Of a stretch of DNA of 64,000 nucleotides, positions 35,555 to 43,239 are shown piece after piece. The number at the start of each line of letters is the position of its first letter. Within the stretch, counting starts at the first letter, position 1. The notes under the pieces are model-generated. The model saw only the letters and a list, made by a program, of their open reading frames with translations, did not search any database and was not told where the DNA came from. The position numbers and the translations under genes were made by a program. The stretch is taken from NCBI RefSeq assembly GCF_014873755.1, contig NZ_JADBEG010000001.1, positions 5,811,501-5,875,500 on the forward strand. Reading direction: 5' to 3'. The DNA comes from Amycolatopsis lexingtonensis (GTDB taxonomy: Bacteria; Actinomycetota; Actinomycetes; Mycobacteriales; Pseudonocardiaceae).

Positions 35555-37096
35555 ATGCGAATCGGAATCCTCGACATCCTCGGTCCGCCGGCCCGCAGAC
35601 CGGTGGACCTCGCCTACCAGGTGCTGATCACCAAGCAGTACGCCAGTATCACCCCGCAGGCCATCTCGGTGTGGTGCCGCCGCAGCGGGCACGAGACCTT
35701 CTACGCCACCTACTACGGCGTCGGCCGGCCGCACCGCTTGCTGCCCGCCGACCTCGACGTGGTGTTCATCTCCTGCTACACGCAGGTCAGCCACCTCGCC
35801 TACGCGCTCGCGAAGATCTACCGCCGGGCCGGGATCCGCACGGTGATCGGCGGCCCGCACGCCAAGGCGTTCCCGGTGGACTGCCTGCGTTTCTTCGACC
35901 TGGTGGTCGGCGAATGCGATCCGGAGCTGGTCGCCGACATCCTGTCCGGGCAGTTCGACCCGGGCACGGTGATCTCGGCGGCCCGGCCGTTCGACGACGT
36001 GCCGACGGTGGAGGAGCGGATGCCGGAAATCCGCGCCTCCGCGTTCTTCTGGGGACGCAAGCCGCTGCTGCTGTCGGCGGTTCCGATGCTCGCGAGCATG
36101 GGCTGCCCGTACCGGTGCGACTTCTGCATCGACTGGAGCAGCACCTACCGGCCGCTCCCGGCCGACCGGCTCCGGGCCGACCTGCGGTACCTGGCCGAGC
36201 ACCTGCCGGACCTGCTCATCGTGTTCCACGACCCGAACTTCGCGGTGAAGTTCGACGACGTCTTCGAGACGCTGGAGAGCCTGCCGCCGGGGCGGCGACC
36301 GCCGTACATCATCGAAAGCTCGCTCACCGTGCTCCGCGGTGACCGGCCGCGGCGGCTGAAGGAAACGAACTGCGCGATGGTCGCGCCGGGCGTCGAGTCA
36401 TGGACCGGCTATTCCAACAAAGCCGGTGTCGGCCGGACCGGCGGCACCGAGAAGGTCGAGCGCGTCGCCGCGCACTTCGCCCAGCTGGCCGAAAACGTGC
36501 CCTACCTGCAGGCGAACTTCATGTTCGGGCTCGACTCCGACGAGGGCGACGAACCGGTCGAGCTGACCAAGCGGTTCATGGACCTGGCCCCGTTCGCCTT
36601 TCCGACGATCAACATCCCGGTGCCCTTCGGCGGCACCCCGCTGCACGGGGAACTCACCGCGGCCGGGCGGATCCTCGCCACCATGCCGTTCACCTTCTAT
36701 TACGCGCCCTACCTGGTGACCACCATCAAGAACTACGACCCGGTGACCTATTACGAAAAGCTCGTCGAGCTCTATTCGCACGCCGCGTCGCCGTCGATGC
36801 TGAGCCGGCGGCTGCGGACCACCTCGCACCGCGTCGTCGGCTACGTCCACCGGGCCCGCACCGCGAGTTTCCGCTCCGACATCGCGAGCTTCCGCCGCAT
36901 CCTGGACATGCTGCGCACGGACCCGGCGTTCCTGGCGTTCCACGAAGGCCGGAGCACCACCCTGCCGGAGTTCTACCGCCGGACCGGCGAACGCATGCTG
37001 GGCCGTTACGCCGAACTGCTCTCCCCGGCCGACCGGACGCCCGACCTGTCGCCGGCCGGTCCCCCGCGCCACCACCTCACCATCGAGAAGAAGTAG
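35555..37096 (+). CDS. B12-binding-like radical SAM protein
   Basis: A 513-aa protein. The N-terminal Rossmann-like B12-binding region (about 1-140: MRIGILDILGPP, DVVFISCYTQVSHLAYALAKIYRRAGIRTVIGGPHA) lacks an obvious DxHxxG base-off motif. The radical SAM core has CPYRCDFC (Cys184, Cys188, Cys191), then PNFAVKFDDVFETL, APGVESW and NFMFGLDSDEG. The C-terminal helical region extends to 513. The enzyme generates a 5'-deoxyadenosyl radical; the substrate is unknown. It lies 61 nt before a fatty-acid desaturase on the same strand, suggesting a lipid substrate or modification (inference). Confidence 0.88.
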   Translation: MRIGILDILGPPARRPVDLAYQVLITKQYASITPQAISVWCRRSGHETFYATYYGVGRPHRLLPADLDVVFISCYTQVSHLAYALAKIYRRAGIRTVIGGPHAKAFPVDCLRFFDLVVGECDPELVADILSGQFDPGTVISAARPFDDVPTVEERMPEIRASAFFWGRKPLLLSAVPMLASMGCPYRCDFCIDWSSTYRPLPADRLRADLRYLAEHLPDLLIVFHDPNFAVKFDDVFETLESLPPGRRPPYIIESSLTVLRGDRPRRLKETNCAMVAPGVESWTGYSNKAGVGRTGGTEKVERVAAHFAQLAENVPYLQANFMFGLDSDEGDEPVELTKRFMDLAPFAFPTINIPVPFGGTPLHGELTAAGRILATMPFTFYYAPYLVTTIKNYDPVTYYEKLVELYSHAASPSMLSRRLRTTSHRVVGYVHRARTASFRSDIASFRRILDMLRTDPAFLAFHEGRSTTLPEFYRRTGERMLGRYAELLSPADRTPDLSPAGPPRHHLTIEKK

Positions 37097-37157
37097 CCGC
37101 GGCCAGGTCGTCCGCGTCGAAGAACGGAACGCCATCCGATCCGAGGAGAAGTGCCTC

Positions 37158-38222
37158 ATGGCCACGAAGACGACCGACCTGGAACCGGGAGCGATCGACC
37201 GGATCGGGGCGGAGCTGGACGCCCTGCGCCGCCGCGTGGCCGCCGATCTCGGTGCGGCCGATGCCGACTACATCCACAACGTCGTCGCGGTGCAAAGGCT
37301 GTCCGAAGCCGGCGGCCGGGTGCTGTTGTTCGCCGGGTGGTTCCCGCCCGCGTGGCTGGGCGGGGTGGCGGCGCTGGCGTTGTCGAAGATCCTCGACAAC
37401 ATGGAAATCGGCCACAACGTCATGCACGGGCAGTACGACTGGATGAAGGACCCCGCGCTGAATTCGCGGACCTTCGAGTGGGACATGGTCTGCCCGGGCG
37501 GGCAGTGGCGCCGCTCGCACAACTTCACGCACCACACCTACACCAACATCCTCGGCAAGGACCGCGACGTCGGCTACGGCATCCTCCGCATCACCGAGGA
37601 CCAGCCCTGGCACCCGTACTACCTCGGCAACCCGCTCTACGCCGCCGCGCAGGCGGTGTTCTTCGAGTACGGCATCATGCTGCACGACCTGGAAATGGAC
37701 CGGATCGTGCAGGGGAAGCGCGGCTGGGCCGACGTCCGGCCGCTACTGGGGCCGATGCTGCGCAAGACCGCCCGGCAGGCCGGCCGCGACTACGTCCTCC
37801 ACCCGGTGCTCACCGGCCCGCTGGCCCCGTTGACGCTGACCGCGAACATCACCGCCAACCTCGTCCGCAACCTCTGGGCGTTCGCGATCATCTTCTGCGG
37901 CCACTTCCCGGACGGGACCGAAGTTTTCACCGAGGAACAGAGCCAGGACGAAAGCCGCGGGCAGTGGTACGTGCGCCAGCTGCTCGGCTCGGCGAACATC
38001 GACGGAAGCCCGCTGTTCCACGTGCTTTCGGGGAACCTCGGCCACCAGATCGAGCACCACCTGTTCCCGGACCTGCCCAGCCACCGCTACTCGCGGATCG
38101 CCCCCGAGGTGCGGGCGATCTGCGAGCGCCACGACCTGCCCTACCACACCGGATCCCTGTCGCGGCAGCTCGGCTCGGTCGTCCGGAAGATCTTCCGCCT
38201 GGCACTGCCCCGGTGGCGCTGA
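37158..38222 (+). CDS. Membrane fatty-acid desaturase (DesA3-like)
   Basis: A 354-aa protein with three histidine boxes of the acyl-lipid/acyl-CoA desaturase superfamily: GHNVMH (His86, His90), HNFTHH (His121, His125, His126) and HQIEHH (His296, His300, His301). Two membrane hairpins lie between them. It is a di-iron, oxygen-dependent desaturase acting at the membrane. The GAGGAG ribosome site is well placed. It is probably co-transcribed with the radical SAM gene. It needs an electron donor (ferredoxin or a reductase), and none is encoded nearby. Confidence 0.92.
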   Translation: MATKTTDLEPGAIDRIGAELDALRRRVAADLGAADADYIHNVVAVQRLSEAGGRVLLFAGWFPPAWLGGVAALALSKILDNMEIGHNVMHGQYDWMKDPALNSRTFEWDMVCPGGQWRRSHNFTHHTYTNILGKDRDVGYGILRITEDQPWHPYYLGNPLYAAAQAVFFEYGIMLHDLEMDRIVQGKRGWADVRPLLGPMLRKTARQAGRDYVLHPVLTGPLAPLTLTANITANLVRNLWAFAIIFCGHFPDGTEVFTEEQSQDESRGQWYVRQLLGSANIDGSPLFHVLSGNLGHQIEHHLFPDLPSHRYSRIAPEVRAICERHDLPYHTGSLSRQLGSVVRKIFRLALPRWR

Positions 38223-38270
38223 GCCGGGTCCCGCTGTGTCCACATCGGACACCCGGGCCCAGAGCCCCGG

Positions 38271-38657
38271 TCAGCTCTCCGTCGCGTCGGCCAGGGTCGG
38301 GTAGACGGCCAGCACTTCGTCCGACGCGGTGAGGGTGATGGTGCGCAGGGCCGCACCGCTCGCGACCACCCGCAGCCGGGTGTGCTCCCCGGCGGCGCGC
38401 CGCGCGCCGAGCAGGACGTGCAGGCCCGCCGCGGCCAGGAAGTCCACGCCGGTCAGGTCGACGACCAGCGTGGCCGGCCGCCGGTTCACGGCATCGACGA
38501 CGGCATCGGACAGGCACGAGGCGGTGCGGAGGTCCACCGTCCCCACGGCCGCCACCACCAGCGCTCCCTCGAGCGTGCTCGTCGACACGACCAGTCTTTC
38601 GCGCAGGCCTGCCGGAGGCTCTTCAGGATCGGGACCGCGACGAGTCACGGCTGCCAT
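38271..38657 (-). CDS. STAS-domain anti-sigma-factor antagonist-like protein
   Basis: A 128-aa protein with a STAS fold (RLVVSTSTLEGALVVAAVGTVDLRTASCL...ATLVVDLTGVDFLAAAGLHVLLGARRAA). The position usually holding the phosphorylated Ser/Thr (DSSGL-type loop) reads AAAGL, so control by phosphorylation looks lost. It may be a constitutive antagonist or respond in another way. It ends 48 nt from the convergent desaturase gene and lies next to two STAS-ATPase genes on the same strand. Confidence 0.88.
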   Translation of the reverse strand: MAAVTRRGPDPEEPPAGLRERLVVSTSTLEGALVVAAVGTVDLRTASCLSDAVVDAVNRRPATLVVDLTGVDFLAAAGLHVLLGARRAAGEHTRLRVVASGAALRTITLTASDEVLAVYPTLADATES

Positions 38658-38696
38658 TCTGACGCACGCGGCTGCCGACGGCGGTGCGCAGGAGCG

Positions 38697-39449
38697 TCAG
38701 CTCCCCCGCGGAGAGGAGGCGAGCGTCGCCCAGACGACCTTGCCGCCCGACCACCGGCGGCTGCTCCCCCAGGTCGTCGCGGCGTCCGCGACGATGTGCA
38801 AGCCGATCCCGGGGGCACGCGGATGAGTTCGTTCGAGGAGGACGGCGGGGCGGGGGTTCTCGTCGGCGACGGCGATGGAGAGCAAGCCCTGGCGGAGGTC
38901 GAGGCGCAGCTCGGGCGAGGACGTGGTGTGCCGGAGCGCGTTGCCGAAGAGCTCGTTCACGATCAGGATCGCGTCGTAGAACAGCTCCGGCACACCCCAG
39001 TTCGTCGTCCGGTCGCGGAGGAACGCGCCGGCCAGCTTCGTCGCCTCCCCCGTGCGGGGGAACTTCCGGTGGGCCCACCGGCGAGCGGGGATCCGCTGGT
39101 GGGTTTCCGCGACCTCGACGTCGTCGTGGACCGTGACGAACCGATCGAGCCCCCGGCGGCGGAAGGCCCGCAGGTGGGTCCGCTGGCGCGTGACCAGGGT
39201 CAGCGGGATGCCGGGCCAGTTCGCCATCCGGCGGCCCACCAGCGGGAACACCCCGACGGGGGACAGTTCGCCGATGACCAGCCCGTCGATGTCGGCGATC
39301 AGCGAGGGTGGTCCGTCGGCGGACACCTTCAGCAGGCCGTCACGCAGGAAGCCGTACCCGGAGAGGTCGAGCTCCCCGGTGGCGGTCACCACGGCGCTCG
39401 AAAGCCGGGGTGAGAAGGCCAGGGTGATACCGGCGTTACCCGGTGCCAT
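38697..39449 (-). CDS. STAS-like domain fused to anti-sigma kinase-type ATPase, paralogue B
   Basis: A 250-aa protein. Residues 1-110 are STAS-like (TATGELDLSGYGFLRDGLLKV...IADIDGLVIG). Residues about 130-245 are an RsbW-type HATPase (VNELFGNALRHTT, ADENPRPAVLLERT, GIGLHIVADAATTWG, GGKVVWATL). Combining antagonist-like and kinase-like modules in one chain suggests a self-contained partner-switching unit. It overlaps paralogue A by 14 nt. Confidence 0.87.
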   Translation of the reverse strand: MAPGNAGITLAFSPRLSSAVVTATGELDLSGYGFLRDGLLKVSADGPPSLIADIDGLVIGELSPVGVFPLVGRRMANWPGIPLTLVTRQRTHLRAFRRRGLDRFVTVHDDVEVAETHQRIPARRWAHRKFPRTGEATKLAGAFLRDRTTNWGVPELFYDAILIVNELFGNALRHTTSSPELRLDLRQGLLSIAVADENPRPAVLLERTHPRAPGIGLHIVADAATTWGSSRRWSGGKVVWATLASSPRGS

Positions 39450-40191
39450 GGCGGTACCTGGCCCGGCGCGGCACCACGGCCCAGACGACCTTGCCGCCGC
39501 CCCAGGAGCGGCTGCACCCCCAGGCGTGGGTGGTCCGGGCGACCAGCCGCAGGCCGAGACCGTGCTCGCTGGGGCGCTCGAGCAGCACGGCCTCGTGCGG
39601 GTCGTCGTCGGCCACCGAGATGATGAAGGTGTCCCGGCGCAGCTCCAGCCGCAGCCGGGGGTTCGACGTGGTGTGCCGGATCGTGTTTTCCACCAGCTCG
39701 GTCGCGACCAGGCGGACGTCGTCGGCGTACTCCGGCACCTGCCACTGCTCGCAGACCCGGCCGACGAACGCCCGCGCGACCGCGGAGGCCTCGGGCGACG
39801 CGGCCAGCAGCTGCAGGGCCCGTCGGCGGGGTGGCCGTTCGCGGGCCCGCTCGGCCGCCGGGACGTCGGCGTGGACCGGCACGAACCGGTCCGCAGCCTG
39901 CCTCGCCAGCTGCGCCACGTGGTCCGGGCGGTCGGTCACCACCGCGAACGGGATAGCCGGCCAGGCGTCGATCCGCACCGCGATCACGGCGAACACCGCC
40001 AGCAAGGTGGCGTCGCCGATGTCGAGGCCCCGGATGTCGGCGATGACGCTCGTCGGCGCGTCCGTGGCCACCTTGAGCACGCCGTCGCGCAGCGCGCCGC
40101 AGTTGGCCGGGGTCAGGGTGCCGGTCACCGTCGCCACGGTCGACTCCGCCCGGTGGTCCGGCACCAGGCACAGACCGTTTCCGCTGGTCAT
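39436..40191 (-). CDS. STAS-like domain fused to anti-sigma kinase-type ATPase, paralogue A
   Basis: A 251-aa protein, clearly paralogous along its whole length to the next gene (IADIRGLDIG, PAIPFAVVTDRPDH, ATELVENTIRHTTSNPRLRLELR, ADDDPHEAVLLERPSEHGLGLRLVARTTHAWG, GGKVVWAVV). It has an N-terminal STAS-like part and a C-terminal HATPase. Tandem duplication is the simplest origin. The ATG overlaps the stop of the preceding small gene by 4 nt. Confidence 0.87.
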   Translation of the reverse strand: MTSGNGLCLVPDHRAESTVATVTGTLTPANCGALRDGVLKVATDAPTSVIADIRGLDIGDATLLAVFAVIAVRIDAWPAIPFAVVTDRPDHVAQLARQAADRFVPVHADVPAAERARERPPRRRALQLLAASPEASAVARAFVGRVCEQWQVPEYADDVRLVATELVENTIRHTTSNPRLRLELRRDTFIISVADDDPHEAVLLERPSEHGLGLRLVARTTHAWGCSRSWGGGKVVWAVVPRRARYRHGTG

Positions 40192-40418
40192 GGACTCGCC
40201 TCGGTCCCGCGAGAGGTGGGCGGGCGCGACCGGCCGGACGGCGTGGGCCGCGCACCGGCCACACCGTCGGCGGCTTCGAGCCCGAGCGCGTCGAGCAGGG
40301 ACGCGCAGTCACCGGCGTCGCTCGCGAACGACGCCACCACGCGGGCCCCGCGATAGCGCTGCTCACGGGAAAGTCCGGGGGTACCGGCCTCCTCGGGCAA
40401 CGCCGCGACGCGCCTCAT
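40188..40418 (-). CDS. Small soluble protein upstream of the STAS-ATPase pair
   Basis: A 76-aa frame (MRRVAALPEEAG...YRGARVVASFASDAGDCASLLDALGLEAADGVAG...) whose helix 'ASDAGDCASLLDALGL' resembles tails of actinobacterial signalling proteins. It ends with an ATGA-type overlap into paralogue A, which supports translation. The ribosome site is weak, and GTG starts farther upstream are possible. Function unknown. Confidence 0.5.
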   Translation of the reverse strand: MRRVAALPEEAGTPGLSREQRYRGARVVASFASDAGDCASLLDALGLEAADGVAGARPTPSGRSRPPTSRGTEASP

Positions 40419-40615
40419 CGGATCAGGAGCGGACGTGCGCCCCCTGGGCGCCCGGGCGTCACGACGATCATCAGGCCTCCGTCGGTAGCTGACCGCATAT
40501 GGTCGTACCGCCGGGGTCCGGAGCGGGACGCGTCTCGGCAGCCGGCGCGAAACGGCCGCCGCCGATGCACCGAGTGTAGCCCAGAAGTCACGGGGCGAGC
40601 GGAGTAAAACCCCGG

Positions 40616-42079
40616 CTACCAGGTGCGATTTCCGGCTGGGGCGAACCCCCGTTCCGGGGCCCGGAAGCCGCCGATCTCCCGCTCCAGCAGTTCCGCCAGC
40701 CGCAGCGGGGTGCGGTCCTCGAACATCGGGCCGATGAGCTGGACGCCGACCGGCAGGCCCTCGGCGGACCGGCCCGCGGGTACGGCGGTGGCGGGCAGGC
40801 CGGGCATGGTGGCCAGGCCGGCCCAGACGAGCTGGTCGAAGTACGGGTACTCGGTGCCGTCGACGGCGATGCGGCGTTCCATCGGGTTGGGGTGGTGGTC
40901 GTGCGGGAACGCCGGTGTCGGCGTGATCGGGCACACCACCGCGTCGAACTCGGCGAACAGCCGCCGCCAGGCGTGGCGGTGGAGTTCACGGCCCTGGTTC
41001 GCGACCAGCCAGTCGCTGTGGCTGAACGCCATGGCGCGCAGCCGCACGGCGTCCAGGCCGGTGGCCCCAGCCTGCAGCCGCTCCAGTGATTCGATCGGGA
41101 ACCGCGCGACGGTGCCCGAGATCAGCAACTGCATGTAGAGCGTCGCCGCTTCGGTCAGGTCGGGCAGCAGGGGGCTGTGGTGCTCGACGCGGGCGCCGCT
41201 GTCGGCGAGCGCGGCGGCCACCCGGTGCACGCCCGCGCGCACGGCGGCCCCGGTCGGGATGAGCGGGTGCTCGTCGAGGACCAGGACGCGGAAGTCCCCG
41301 AGCCGCTCGTGGCGGGCGGGCGGCAAGGTCACCGCGTGCGCCACGCCGGACGTCAGCGGGTCCGGGCCGGCCATGACGTCGAGTAGGAGCGTGAGGTCGC
41401 GGGCGGACCGCGCCATCGGACCGACTACGGCGAGGTCGAGCTCGACCGGCAGGGCCGGCTCGGCCGGCGGGACCATGCCGCGGCTCGCCGCCAGCCCGAG
41501 TGTCGGCTTGTGCGCGTAGACGCCGCAGAAGTGCGCGGGGGTGCGCAGCGAGCCGGCGATGTCGGAGCCGATGGACAGCGCGCCGAAGCCGGACGCCAGC
41601 GCCGCCGCCGACCCGCCGGAGGACCCGCCCGAGGTGCGATCGGGGTCCCACGGGTTGGTGGTGGTGCCGTAGATGTCGTTGAAGGTCTGGATGTCCTGCA
41701 GCCCCAGCGGCACGTTGGTCTTGCCGAGCACCACCGCGCCCGCGGCCTTGAGCCGCGACACCTGCACCGCGTCCTCGGCCGGCATGAAGTCCCGGTGCGG
41801 CGGCATGCCCCAGGTGGTGGGCAGCCCGGCGACGTCGTAGGACTCCTTGACCGTCACCGGGATGCCGAGCAGCGGCCGGTCCTCACCGCGTGCGCGTGCC
41901 TCGTCGGCGCGCCGGGCGGCGGCCCGCGCGCGGTCGAAGTCCGGCACACAGATCGCGTTGACAACCTCGTCGTCGCGCTCGATGCGGGCGATCGCCTCGT
42001 CGGTCAGTTCCGCCGACGTCACCGCACCGGCACGCATCGCGGTCGTGAGTTCCTCGGCCGTTCGAAAGCTCCAGTCCAT
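40616..42079 (-). CDS. Amidase signature-family hydrolase
   Basis: A 487-aa protein with the full Ser-cisSer-Lys triad: Lys78 in PVTVKES, the cis-Ser in TSGGSSGG (153/154) and the nucleophile Ser177 in GSDIAGSLRTPAHFCGV. It starts at MDWSFRTAEEL because family homology begins there. It has no signal peptide. It hydrolyses amides to acids and ammonia; it is not GatA by context (no gatB/gatC). It is divergent from a LuxR-type regulator, which may control it. Confidence 0.92.
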   Translation of the reverse strand: MDWSFRTAEELTTAMRAGAVTSAELTDEAIARIERDDEVVNAICVPDFDRARAAARRADEARARGEDRPLLGIPVTVKESYDVAGLPTTWGMPPHRDFMPAEDAVQVSRLKAAGAVVLGKTNVPLGLQDIQTFNDIYGTTTNPWDPDRTSGGSSGGSAAALASGFGALSIGSDIAGSLRTPAHFCGVYAHKPTLGLAASRGMVPPAEPALPVELDLAVVGPMARSARDLTLLLDVMAGPDPLTSGVAHAVTLPPARHERLGDFRVLVLDEHPLIPTGAAVRAGVHRVAAALADSGARVEHHSPLLPDLTEAATLYMQLLISGTVARFPIESLERLQAGATGLDAVRLRAMAFSHSDWLVANQGRELHRHAWRRLFAEFDAVVCPITPTPAFPHDHHPNPMERRIAVDGTEYPYFDQLVWAGLATMPGLPATAVPAGRSAEGLPVGVQLIGPMFEDRTPLRLAELLEREIGGFRAPERGFAPAGNRTW

Positions 42080-42204
42080 GAACGCGAAGCTAGCGACGTG
42101 CCGCCGGGGGCACGAAATTTCTTTTCCCACAACGCCGCGCGCCGGGACGGATGTCTCAATTCCTGTCCGCCGGACGTCTGTGTCCGCGTTGTACGTTGTG
42201 CCTT

Positions 42205-43239
42205 GTGCTGGAAGCGCTGGGCATGACTCCCGACGAAGAACGGGTCTACCGCGTGATCGTCGGCGGCTACCGGACCGGCCCCGGCGAGATCGCCGGCAAG
42301 GCCGGGGTGAACCGCGCGGACGTGGACCCGATCCTGGAGGTCCTGCTGGCGAAGGGACTCGTCAGCAGGGCGGGCGAGCACTACGTGTCCGCGCCACCGG
42401 ACGTCTCGCTCGGCCCGCTGCTGGTGCACGGCCAGGAGAAGCTGGAGGCCGCCCGTGCCGCGGTGTCGCAGCTCGCCGAGGAGTACCGCGGCAGCGTGCG
42501 GCGGCGGGACTCCGCACAGCTCGTCGAGGTCATCACCGGCGTGGACGCGATCCGGCGGCAGGCGCTGAGCATCCAGCGCGGTGCCCGCGAAGAGTCGCTG
42601 TGGTTCTGCCTGGAGGGCAACGTCGCGATGGCGGCGTCGGAGAACGTCGAGGAAGCGCTGGCGCAGGCTCGCGGCGTGCAGTACCGGGTGATCTACGAGA
42701 CCGGCCTGCTCGAAGAACCCGGCCGGATCGCCAACGTCCTGGAGGGGATCGAGGGTGGCGAGATCGCCCGCTCGATCTCGAAGCTGCCGGTGCGCCTGGC
42801 CATCTCCGACCGCAAGGTGGCGCTGTGCCCGCTGGTCAGCCACGACAGCACCGGGGAGCCGACCGCCGCGCTCGTCCGGGAAAGCAGCCTGCTGTCCGCG
42901 CTGGTCGCGTTGTTCGAGGTCTACTGGGAACGCGCGTCGCCGCTGCGGATCGGCGACACCGCGCCCACCAGCCACCTCGACCCCGACGAGCGACGGCTGC
43001 TGTCGCTGCTCATCAGCGGGGTCAGCGACAAGTCGATCGCGACGCAGCTCGACGTCAGCTACCGGACCGTCCAGCGGCGCCTGCAGGACCTGATGCGGCG
43101 GGTCAACGTCCGGACCCGGATGCAGCTGGCCTGGCAGGCGAGCAAGCTCGGCTGGCTGGACGAGCCGAGCCCCGGGTACCTCCTGCCGCGAACCGGCGGA
43201 AGGCACCCGGAGCCCGTGCGCGACGCTATTTCGCGCTGA
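42205..43239 (+). CDS. LuxR-type regulator with TrmB-like N-terminal HTH
   Basis: About 344 aa from the GTG at 42205 (LEALGMTPDEERVYRVIVGGYRTGPGEIAGKAGVNRADVDPILEVLLAKGLVSR, a TrmB-like winged helix). A middle sensor-like region is followed by a C-terminal LuxR HTH (LDPDERRLLSLLISGVSDKSIATQLDVSYRTVQRRLQDLMRRVNVRTRMQLA). An ATG at 42151 gives an 18-residue longer, Cys-rich start; I prefer the shorter one. It is divergent from the amidase and ends tail to tail (14-nt overlap) with the subtilisin-like protease; proteins of this make-up frequently sit beside S8 proteases in actinomycetes as far as I recall. Confidence 0.82.
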   Translation: MLEALGMTPDEERVYRVIVGGYRTGPGEIAGKAGVNRADVDPILEVLLAKGLVSRAGEHYVSAPPDVSLGPLLVHGQEKLEAARAAVSQLAEEYRGSVRRRDSAQLVEVITGVDAIRRQALSIQRGAREESLWFCLEGNVAMAASENVEEALAQARGVQYRVIYETGLLEEPGRIANVLEGIEGGEIARSISKLPVRLAISDRKVALCPLVSHDSTGEPTAALVRESSLLSALVALFEVYWERASPLRIGDTAPTSHLDPDERRLLSLLISGVSDKSIATQLDVSYRTVQRRLQDLMRRVNVRTRMQLAWQASKLGWLDEPSPGYLLPRTGGRHPEPVRDAISR

